Positions 55,396-64,000 of a stretch of 64,000 nt of DNA are shown here, piece after piece (position 1 is the stretch's first letter; the number at the start of each line of letters is the position of its first letter). The DNA comes from Phialophora verrucosa. Its lineage: Eukaryota > Ascomycota > Eurotiomycetes > Chaetothyriales > Herpotrichiellaceae. The stretch lies in the NCBI GenBank assembly GCA_002099365.1, contig MSED01000001.1:2666001-2730000 (forward strand). The letters run 5' to 3'. The notes under the pieces are model-generated. The model was not told the origin of the DNA. It did no database searches and saw only the letters and a list, made by a program, of their open reading frames with translations. The translations under genes and the position numbers were made by a program.

Positions 55396-56007
55396 ATGCC
55401 CTCGACTCCAGGGCCGCCCGATGACTCTCACCAACAACTCCTCGATCAAATGGACATTTACTACACACCCAAACCCTTTCGCAACCCCGGCTGGAAACCC
55501 AGCACACGACGAAACAAAAACACCAAGCAAATCATCTCCGAGACGCAACGGAAGGAAGCCTCGGTGCTAGCAACACAGAACAATTCTGGCGCATCGACCC
55601 CTCTCCCTGCGACGGGCGCGAACTCTGACGGCGCAGCTACACCCGTACACTCCTCTGCCGGCTCAAGGCCCGTGAACATGGCACAAGCGACGCAAAGTCT
55701 TAGCACGCTCGTCCTCGAGCGGAACCTACAGAGAGACAAAGCCTCCGGTGGTGCGTTTCTTGGGCCCGCGGGGGGGCTGGCGCCAGGGCCAGCAGTTACA
55801 TACACGAACATTGAGAGCGCGCCGAGTCTACATCCTGCGAACCAGAAACGTTACTGTGACATCACGGGGTTACCGAGCAGGTATACGGATCCAAAGACGA
55901 AGTTGAGATACTACGATAGAGAGATCTTTGCGGTAGTGAGGAGTTTGCCGCAGGGCGCACCGGATCAGTACCTTGCTGCGAGGGGGGCGAATGTTGTGTT
56001 GAAATGA
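55396..56007 (+). CDS. IES6: INO80 complex subunit Ies6 (YL1-C domain)
   Basis: Ies6 binds Arp5 and the two form a functional module of the INO80 nucleosome remodeller. The single exon gives 203 residues. The C-terminal YL1-C domain is clear: KRYCDITGLPSRYTDPKTKL, then RYYDREIFAVVRSLPQG and QYLAARGAN. The N-terminal part contains the conserved patch PFRNPGWKPSTRRNKNTKQI, and a Ser/Thr/Pro/Gly-rich disordered linker separates the two. The protein is somewhat longer than yeast Ies6 (166 residues). A second Met (MDIYYTP, residue 19) is an alternative start. Its partner gene ARP5 is about 4.5 kb away on the opposite strand. Confidence 0.9.
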   Translation: MPSTPGPPDDSHQQLLDQMDIYYTPKPFRNPGWKPSTRRNKNTKQIISETQRKEASVLATQNNSGASTPLPATGANSDGAATPVHSSAGSRPVNMAQATQSLSTLVLERNLQRDKASGGAFLGPAGGLAPGPAVTYTNIESAPSLHPANQKRYCDITGLPSRYTDPKTKLRYYDREIFAVVRSLPQGAPDQYLAARGANVVLK

Positions 56008-56848
56008 GTAAGGCGTAAGAAGAGGCTGTATATATCGCAAAAGGAGCGATTCGTCCATTCCACGGGGACAACTTCGATTCGTACATGCTGTCAGGCCATC
56101 CAAGTCAAGCCCATCCTACGGCCCGCATACCTCTCGGTACAACGGTTCAGAAAGCGCTCCGGCTTAATTGTGGACTGTGTGATGTTGTTCTTCGCCAGGT
56201 TGACACGATACCGAATCCTCATGGGCAAGCAGAATCAGTTACAGCAACTTGCAGGAGCTGTGGTCATGGCGGGTAGTTACTCGACACTGATCTTCCAATT
56301 TGACAGCAGTTCCAGCTCTTGAGTGAGGAATCACCGTGTTGAAGAGGTCAAGCTCTCTTTTAGGGTTGGCTAGGTACAGAACATCGAAGTCTGAGCATGA
56401 AGAAGTACAGGTGTGCTTGCAAGAGGTTCGAGAAGAAAGCGAGATGGATCTGAGACCTGCTGATGCGGACAGCATTTCGGTGCTAGGCAGGTCGCACGCA
56501 GCAGCCTAATCTGCTGATTGTCAGTCGAGCATGCATACCATACTGCCGTGCATAGATGAAGCATCGAGCTGTTATCTGTACCACCTCGAGTTGAAGTGAA
56601 GTGAAGGAACATAAGGTAAAGTAAAGTAAAATTAACGGAACGAAATGAAATTGGAAAAAGAGTTGAACGTGTGGTCTCACCTCACATCTCCAAATCTCAC
56701 TCCGCAGACTGGCCCGATCCGCCAACAAAGGGTCCTTGACTGCGGAGTTTATGGTATTTCGAGATTCGTGCTTGATTTTACGTTTACCATTGTCGTAGAT
56801 TAAGTCCTCCTTACCGGGACGGTTGCAACTGATACCGCAAAGCTGGAT
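56008..56848. other. gene-free region upstream of golgin gene
   Basis: This is 841 bp with the IES6 3' flank and the promoter/leader of the golgin gene. Small frames with isolated CxxC pairs (56085-56276) are not convincing. Nothing else was recognised. Confidence 0.45.
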
Positions 56849-59800
56849 ATGTTTCAGGTATGTATGCCTCATCCGCAGGCGAAGTCACCAATCTGACCAA
56901 GTCGTTAGCGCCTCAAGGGCGCCATAGACAGTCGCATTGCGGAAGAACAAGCGCGACAACGACAGGCTGCTCTAAGTGCCCAACAAGCCACAAGAACCCC
57001 GCCCAGGCGACGCCCTCAAGCACAGAATGGAAGCAGCCAAAGGACTGCATCCCGGCAGAGAGAGCAACAAACCAATGGCTCAACCGAGAAAGGACCAGAC
57101 CCGTCCGAGTTCGAGCCGGAGTTCGCCATTGGGACGGACGAGAGTGCTGTACCGAGTCGGATAGCTACTCCACAGCCAGAGGGTACGGGCAAAGAGAAGG
57201 ACCAGGAGGCGGAGAAAGAACTACCGGCCGGTGAAGATGGAGGGCTCACGCCAAATGTCGCTGAAAGCGCTGACGGCAAGGCGTCGGAGACAAATGGCAC
57301 GACGAATCCCACCACATCCCACCTACGACCACAAGACCTCCCGACTGAAGTCCGTGTGAAACTGCGCAAGCTGGACCGTATGGAATCAAAGTATTCAGAC
57401 CTGCTCAAAGCATATCGGACCGCTCATGCACGAATCCAAGCAGTCGAGTCCTTTGAAGCCTCACTACGCGAGAATACTCCTCTGACGAGTATAAATGATC
57501 CCAATGCTCTGGTGGAATACCTGAACCAGATCAATCTGAAGACCGACATGGTCGTGGACGAGTTGAAGCGCGTTACAGCTGACAGGGACGACTACAAGAA
57601 GAAACTCCAGGCCTCGGAGGAAGATGCGAAGAGATTAGTCGAAGAAGTGGCCGAGCAGAAAAAGAAATTAGATTCGGCGAAATATCAGGGGCCGTCGGAG
57701 AATGACAAGAGTGCAACGGCTGGGAGCGAGCCAGCATCGGCAGAAGGTGACAACACGTCGGTGAAGGAGGCCCCAGACTCGGAACAAGCGAAGTCACCTT
57801 TAAGCACGACTTCCCGCATTGCAAGCTTCTCTCTTTTCTCCCCTCGTCAAAAACCTTCGTCCCCGCCTGCACCGAAGGACACAGCCGAGGAATTCTTCTC
57901 GTATGAAGCCGAGCAATCGAAGATCGAAACCGAGTTGCAAGAACGTCAAGCTGAGGTGGAAGACCTGAAGAAACAAGTCACAAACCTAACGGGAGATCTC
58001 AAGGTTGCTCGTGAATCGACGGAAAGCATGGTGGAGAGCTTAGAGACTGCTACCCGCGAGCTCCATTCGCTCCGAGAAGCAAAGGACAAGTTCGACGAGA
58101 GCAAGGCTGAGTTACAGAAGCGAATCGATGAACTCGAGAATTCAGCCGCCTCAAATTCTTCGCACACACACGAGGTGCAGAAAGAGCTTGAAAGCATGAA
58201 AGCGCAAAAGGATGGAGCAGTTTCACAACTCCTAAGTCTCGAAACCCGCATCAAGGAGCTCGAGGCGGATAACAAAGAGCTCAAGCAGCAGATCGAATCG
58301 ATGGACAAAGATACAAAGATACTGAACGAAAAGCTGTCTCAGAAGGATTCTGTCGCCAAAGACCTGGAGGACACATTGGCTATGTACAAGTCAGCCGAAC
58401 GACAGGAAATAGCCAAGCACCAGGATGGCCAACCGAGCGAAAAGAAACTCGCCACCATGCAGGGAATTATGAACACCTTACGCGGTCAACTCGATAAAGC
58501 CGAGAAGACAGTGGCTGAACTGAAGGCCGAAATCAAGTCCAACCAGGAGGAGTACTCGAGTCGACCTTCTACGAAAGTTCTTGGATTTCTAGACGAGAAC
58601 ACAAAATCGAAGCTTGACACCTTGAAGTCGCGGGAAGATGTCGTCAAGTACCTCTCTGACAACTTCGGCTTGCAGAAGCCTACTTTGTTAACTGCACCTG
58701 TCACGCAATCGCCAACGCCCTCGCCAGCGCCGTCGGAAGCTGGCACTGGAGGCTCGAAAAAGAAGAACAAGAAAAAGAAGAAGGGCAAAGGACCGCAGCA
58801 GGCTGCTGAGGATGCAGCGGAAGCTGATGCACCAGTCAAAGTATCCGAGAACCTAGCCGAAGTAGAAGACGCGGAGTCCGCAGTAAATGACAAATCTTCC
58901 TCCGACAAGATCTACCAGCTTGAACAAGAGATTTCCGAGCTGAGAGCAGAGTTGGCGACCAAGACAGACGCTTTCGAGCGGCTTTCCCAGAAACTGAAAG
59001 ATCAGGAGGAGCTGAAAGAAGAGATCGAGACTTTACGCGACGATCTCTTACATCAAGGCGAAGAGCATGTCGAAGCTCGAGACGCATTGAAAGAGGCACA
59101 AACACAAAAGAATGCCTTGCAAGAGTCAATGGACAGACTTGAAAAGGAGCTGGTTGAGACCCGCGCGGCAGTTGCCAGTGCTGCTGACCGGGAGAAGGTC
59201 AACGAAGAGATCGTCGGACAGTACGACGAACTCAAGGTTAAGTGCTCAACACTAGAGAAAGATCTTGCAGCGTCCGAGCAACTCGCCGCAGGCAGATTCA
59301 AGGACATCACCGACCTCAAGGAATTACTGGCCAAAGCACAACCCGAGCTGCGTAATCTTCGGAACGAAGTCGCCGAACTCAAGACCGCAAAGGACGACTT
59401 GAAGAACAAAATAGGCGAGCTCAATCGTCTCGAAGCCCGCTACGAGGACATCAAAGCCGAGCTTAAAGGCCTCAGCAAGCGTCTCGGTGACAAGGACCTC
59501 GAGATCAAAGAACTCAACCAAAAGATCGAGCAAGAAACAAACACCCGAACCAAGCTCGAAAAGGACCTCGAGACAGCACAACTTGACCTACAGACCTCCG
59601 AAGCACGCCGTCAAGAGGCGACCACATATTCCTCCCAGCTCGAAAAGGACCTCGCACGCGCAAAAGAAGAATCGACAACGCTCCGCAACAAACTCCGGGA
59701 TCTAGACGCCCAGTTATCCACCAACCATCGCGACCTAAATTCCCTGCGCGAAGAGCTATCTCTGAAAACGGCCTTACACACCTCCTCTCAGGCGCTCGTC

Positions 59801-60849
59801 TCCTCCCTGCGCGATCAAACCCACGAACTAAACTTGCAAGCCCGCGAGGCATCCAGTCGTGCCGATAGTCTTGAAGAGGAACTTGCAGAAGCGCAACGCA
59901 TGTTAAGCGAGAGAACGAGGGAGGGCCAGACAATGCGTATGCTCCTGGATCAGACCTCAAGTGGGACTGAGGTTAGGATCAGGGAAATGAAGGAACGGAT
60001 GGACAAGGCGCTTGAAGAGCGGGATCGAGTCGAAGATGAGGCGAGCGTTGCACAGAGAAGGATGATGAGGGAGGTGGAGGAGGCAAGAGGGAAAGCGAGG
60101 GATGCGCAAAGAGCTTTGAAGGTAGTGGACGATGAAAAGGATGAGCTTGAGAACCGGCTGAAGGAGTGGAAGAGACGGAAGGATGAGCTTGAGGAAGTCT
60201 CGTCCCGTGCCGCGAGAGAAGTCGAGGAAGTCAAAGCTGCGATGACAGGACTTCGGGAGGCGTTGGATGAAAGTGAACGACAAGTGAGGGAACTCGATGC
60301 CCAAAAGGCAGAGCTACGGCGCATGGGCGATGAAGCGAAGGAGCGGGTTGAAAAACTCACCAAGGCGAACAGGAACCTCACAGAAGAGCTCAAAAACGCG
60401 CAGGCGAGATTACCTGGACGACCTGGCCTTGGTAGAGTCGAGTCGAATGCGCCAAGTTCGCGGACATCTATCGATTCTACGCACGCGAACGTGCGGTCTC
60501 CAGCTCCGAAGGAAAGAGGCCTATCCACCACGACCAGTCGAAGCGAGACACCCACGACGGCTGCGGGCCAACCAGCGGGACTAAGTCAAGGCACGGTTGA
60601 CTATGTGTACCTGAAGAATGTGCTACTGCAGTTTTTGGAGCAGAGGGATAAAGGCCATCAGCGGCAGTTGATCCCCGTGCTGGGGATGTTGTTGCATTTT
60701 GACCGGTGAGTTTTCTGTACCGTCCTCTTTTCGCAAAGGAGATGGAACAAATCCTCTTCAGCACCATCGATTGGATTGGATGTCTAATTCTTATGGTGCC
60801 TTACAGAAAAGACGAACAGAAATGGATGGCTGCTATTACCGCCCGGTGA
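56849..60849 (+). CDS. GRIP-domain golgin (Imh1/golgin-245-like)
   Basis: Golgins of this type are long coiled-coil tethers held on trans-Golgi membranes by a C-terminal GRIP domain bound to an Arl1-type GTPase. Exons 56849-56857, 56909-60705 and 60807-60849 give 1282 residues. The first exon encodes only MFQ; after a 51-bp intron (donor GTATGT) the protein continues RLRGAIDSRIAEEQARQRQA, a typical golgin start. A disordered region follows (about 25-160), then almost continuous heptad-rich coiled coil (about 165-1150) broken near residue 610 by a Pro/Ser/Lys-rich hinge (KKKNKKKKKGKGP). The GRIP domain ends the protein: VDYVYLKNVLLQFLEQRD, completed by the last exon KDEQKWMAAITAR after a 101-bp intron. 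The conserved GRIP tyrosine is in DYVYLKN. Confidence 0.92.
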
Positions 60850-61942
60850 TGATTCCAATGGAGTACAAGATCACAACAGTCTGTGCGGGCCAGGTCAACA
60901 AGCTGAAATCAGACCATTTCCTAGTGACGAGTCATTGAATTGGCATTGCTGGCGTTGTGTATACCTGTGGTCAATGCATGGCTACGGGAAACCACTGGAT
61001 ATCTTCCACAACAGCAAAAGTATTTGACCTTGAGGACCTCCTGTCGAGGCCTGGCCGGTGTGTTCCATAATGTGCCAGGGGAGACCAGGGTGCTCGATAT
61101 TTCGAACTCCACCAAGGCCCTTTTCCACAAATTCCTAGGGAGCTTCGACCAGTTTCCAGCCGTGTGACTGTAAAGAGGTAGCCACTCTCGTAAATTGCAC
61201 ACGGCATGAGAAGGACTTCCGAGGCCACATATTACACTCAGACTACTTTATCGGCGGATGTCTTGGTAGCATCCGGAGATCGAAATCTGAGCCGATCCTC
61301 TGAGCTATCAAGTGTGAACCTCCCCAGCGGAGGGTACAGATGCTGTTTCCTCATCTTCTACAGTGTAACGGCGCCCACCTTTTTAAAGCTGAGCTGTGTT
61401 GGTTGCGGCCTTCATGTTTTCGAATTGCCCGCAAGCTACTGCCAGAGCGTCCAGGGTCTGTCGTAATCTCCTGTCTTAGGGATCTGGTGGTAGGCCCAAG
61501 GTGTTGGAGATCGGGAGAAATCAGAAACCAAAATCGACGCTGGTGCGGGTTCAGGCTGGCCAAGCTTGCGGTCATAGCGTCTGTACATGTCAAACGCACA
61601 CAAGAGACCGTTTGTCGCGCAGTAACGTCGTCCCTACACAGTCCCAGTTGCACGTAGAATTGATTGATGTTCTCGGTCTGAGGCAGGTTTGAGGGCGTTG
61701 GCTTTTCAACCTTGACCAGCGCGTGCTTGGTCTCCCTAGCCTTTTTAAGATCGTCGCGAGTTCTTCTCGAGTGCAGATTTGGTGCCCGATATGGTAGAGT
61801 GAGGTTCGTGATCGTCAATTCGGCCACAAGAGAAGTGGAGTCGGAATGCTTTGAGTTGGTGGATAGATTCAACTAAGGATGCTGTTCGTAAGATATCGTT
61901 CGGTCCCGGGAGCTCAACCATGTGGACAGCCGTCTGATCCGA
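60850..61942. other. gene-free region downstream of golgin gene
   Basis: This is about 1.1 kb. A 173-codon minus-strand frame (61351-61872) has no recognisable features. No gene called. Confidence 0.4.
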
Positions 61943-62284
61943 TCAGGAGCCTTGCTCATTCTTTCCCATCCCCACGATCAAGCCGTAGAAACCTTTCCCT
62001 TGTTCAGCTCGGAGGCTCGTCAAACTAAATGCCAGATATGCGAGTGAGACCGCCATCGACATCCAAAATACGACTGTACGGCATGTCGGCCATTCGCCAC
62101 AGCCTTCTACAGTTGACTTGATGATAGCAGCTTCGACGTCGCGCATTAGCTGTTCTTCTGTGTCGCCAATAGCGACTTGAAGCTCGCGTACAAGCTGTGC
62201 CGTTGCCTGTCTGGACATTTTGTCTTCCAGTCGAAATTTCCGCACCATCTTTCGGGCCGTCATTTCCCGCTGCAGATCTGACAT
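61943..62284 (-). CDS. weak candidate: small single-pass membrane protein
   Basis: This 113-codon frame starts at an ACCATGT context. It encodes a charged, helix-prone N-terminal part (MVRKFRLEDKMSRQATAQLV; TEEQLMRDVEAAIIKSTVEG) and one hydrophobic segment (VVFWMSMAVSLAYLAFSL). I recognise no family. It is listed because its composition looks more protein-like than its neighbours and the surrounding 2.3 kb is otherwise empty. It could equally be a chance frame. Confidence 0.3.
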   Translation of the reverse strand: MSDLQREMTARKMVRKFRLEDKMSRQATAQLVRELQVAIGDTEEQLMRDVEAAIIKSTVEGCGEWPTCRTVVFWMSMAVSLAYLAFSLTSLRAEQGKGFYGLIVGMGKNEQGS

Positions 62285-63163
62285 GGTTGTGAACTGTGAT
62301 GTGCCTATAGATTACGTCTCGTTGCGTCTGTTGGATTGCATTGCATCGGGACGCCATGAGGGTTCTTTTGAAAGCCATTTTCGACAACCACCGAAGCTGT
62401 TGGCTGGGAGTGTCTTGTACAATCATCCAAGGCTGCTGGAGCGGTCGTGCCACTGAAACACACAAACAAAGAACTTGCACCAGCATTTCCCAGTATCTGG
62501 GGCTAAACAAGGCGAGTCATTGGATGTCCTCTGTTGCTGTTTTGCATGCTCTCTTGTCGGTCTCTGAATCTACTGGTTATGATGACTTAGCCCATGCCGA
62601 CTTACAAGGTCTCTCAGTATGGGACGTGGAGAAAGCAAAGAGGCAGTTCCTTGTATCTCGCAACGTGCATCATCTCTACTGGTCTGGAACGGGATATTTC
62701 GAGTCTGTGCTGGCCCCTAACTGACTGCCACCTTTGACAAGATGAATATCGTCTAAAGCTTGCTTCAAAGGTCTTTTTCTGTTAATCGTGGAGTACGCAG
62801 TGACCTGGCACCGAGACGTCGCCTGTCGCATCAATGTACAGGGACATTCAATACAGAGGCACAACTGTGCTTTGGATGCTTTGAAGGTGAGCGGGAGGAG
62901 GTAGACGCATGGAGGCACTGGGAGGCACGTGGGAGGGTACAGTAACAGGAGAACAGCGTCCGCAAAAGAAACACTCCGACGTAATATCTTGGCAGGACGT
63001 GCTTGATCCACTGGCAGACTTCATCGCCGACATCTTCAACCTCCAAGCCTCCCACTGTGCAACTCTTCTCGTCACAGATCAACAGTGCAAAGTATGCCAT
63101 GACCGGTAGTCCCTAGGAGGACAGCTCGGACTTCTCTAGCCTGCCTGGTGGAGCGTTGGCACC
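62285..63163. other. gene-free region upstream of GID8
   Basis: This is 879 bp with several short frames on both strands and no recognisable protein. Presumably it holds the GID8 promoter and leader. Confidence 0.4.
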
Positions 63164-64000
63164 ATGGTAAGTTGACTGACGGGTCTTCTTTCTCCTGCTA
63201 ATCATCACTCAAGGCTACCGCAGCGGCTCACCCCTTCGAGCGTCAGGTCGCCGACACCCCGATCTCGAAATCGTACGTGCCTCTCTCTCATCTCGAATTT
63301 CCTCTCACTACAGGATGTATATTTTTTGACAAAATGGGAATCTCTCTGAAAACACTTGAAGAGACTGGATATTTTGCTTTCTGAACAATCGGAGAACAGG
63401 ACATAATGGCGCGGGCAGGATCTGTGAGCGCTGGCTGACAGAGCGTTGTCTACAGGGACTTCAACAATCTCATCATGGACTATCTGATCACTGAAGGCTA
63501 CCCTTCAGCTGCAGAGAAATTTGCAGCAGAAGCCAACATTCAGCCTCAAGCTGACCTCGGTTGTATCAACGAGAGAGTACAGATTCGAGAGTCAATACAC
63601 CGTGGAGATTTGCAAGCCGCCATCGAACTCATCAACGAGCTGAACCCAGAAGTAAGCACTTCCTCTTTTGTTTCTTCGCCTTTCTTTATGATTATATCTG
63701 TTTTCATGCACCACTCATAGCCTTCGGGCCGAGATGAGAGCAAAAACACCTTCAGTCCTCAGTATGATTTGAACACGGCTCTCGAGACGTCCATTCATGT
63801 CCTCGTTGTTCAGCTAGGATGCTGACTTGCTGAGATAGCTTTTAGACACCGACAAGAAGCTTCATTTCTCGCTTCTCCGTCTTCAACTTGTCGAATTGAT
63901 TCGCCAAAGTTTTACGTCTTCCGATTCAAGTCTGGTGGGAAAGGCGATAGAATTTGCCCAAAACAACCTCGCACCTTACGCTCCGTTGGATGCGCAGTTT
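63164..64000 (+). CDS. GID8: GID/CTLH ubiquitin-ligase subunit Gid8 (5' part, runs off window)
   Basis: Gid8 (TWA1 in animals) is a scaffold subunit of the GID/CTLH E3 ligase, which degrades gluconeogenic enzymes in yeast. Exons seen are 63164-63166, 63214-63272, 63456-63651 and 63839 to the window end; the 3' part is missing. Exon 1 is only the ATG, followed directly by GTAAGT. The joined product reads MATAAAHPFERQVADTPISK, then a LisH motif (SDFNNLIMDYLITEGYPSAA, EKFAAEANIQPQ), then the CTLH domain (IHRGDLQAAIELINELNPE joined to LLDTDKKLHFSLLRLQLVEL). The second and third introns are relatively long (183 and 187 bp). Inside the third, an alternative acceptor (CTCATAG at about 63720) is possible, but only the one before 63839 restores the CTLH sequence. 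Confidence 0.92.

Noticed and set aside
56085..56276. Two CxxC pairs in a 63-codon frame after IES6
   Set aside because: The frame is short, starts within the IES6 3' flank and has no zinc-ribbon spacing or other conserved residues.
1..64000. ACGCGT sites as a window-wide cell-cycle signature
   Set aside because: I counted about nine sites, including ones inside coding sequence and near unrelated genes, which is no more than chance. Only position near replication or mitosis genes gives them any weight.

Overview
This is nuclear DNA of a filamentous ascomycete (Pezizomycotina). The genes are mostly close together on both strands. Introns are mostly 45-70 bp with GT(A/G)AG(T) donors, CTAAC/CTGAC-type branch sites and CAG/TAG acceptors. 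The products include fungus-typical proteins: the DASH subunit Dad4, the bZIP factor KapC and a filamentous-type poly(A)-binding protein. I cannot fix the class; Dothideomycetes or Eurotiomycetes would both fit.

Left block (1-29.8 kb), mostly conserved single-copy genes. SmD2 (minus) diverges from an Ams2/Spt21-like GATA factor (plus). RPA3 (minus) diverges from cullin-4 (plus). Next come an Mpv17/PMP22-family membrane protein (minus), an ascomycete Cys-containing orphan (plus), an RS/R-rich orphan (minus), poly(A)-binding protein (minus), a short-chain dehydrogenase with a 14-nt micro-exon (minus), transketolase with a GC-AG last intron (minus), RPB3 (minus), and a secreted serine carboxypeptidase with a possible GPI tail (plus).

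Middle block (29.8-48.5 kb), gene-poor. The only gene I recognise is the bZIP factor kapC (about 34.7-36.4 kb), with 4.9 kb of gene-free DNA upstream and 12.1 kb downstream. The gene-free DNA is not AT-rich and carries only short simple repeats.

Right block (48.5-64 kb), dense again. ARP5 (minus), DAD4 (minus, five tiny exons), an NmrA-like NAD(P)-binding protein (plus), a Sulfotransfer_4-type protein (plus), IES6 (plus), a GRIP-domain golgin (plus), a weak small membrane-protein candidate (minus) and GID8 (plus, cut by the window end). ARP5 and IES6 encode direct partners in the INO80 remodeller and lie about 4.5 kb apart.

Themes: several genes serve DNA replication, chromatin and mitosis (AMS2-like, RPA3, CUL4, ARP5, IES6, DAD4). 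ACGCGT (MluI cell-cycle box) sites lie upstream of AMS2, RPA3/CUL4 and DAD4. Several small genes (SMD2, RPA3, DAD4, GID8) become visible only after splicing; their exon joins were worked out here by reading frame and protein-family match. I see no CRISPR array, transposon, rRNA or convincing tRNA, and no clearly new multi-gene system.
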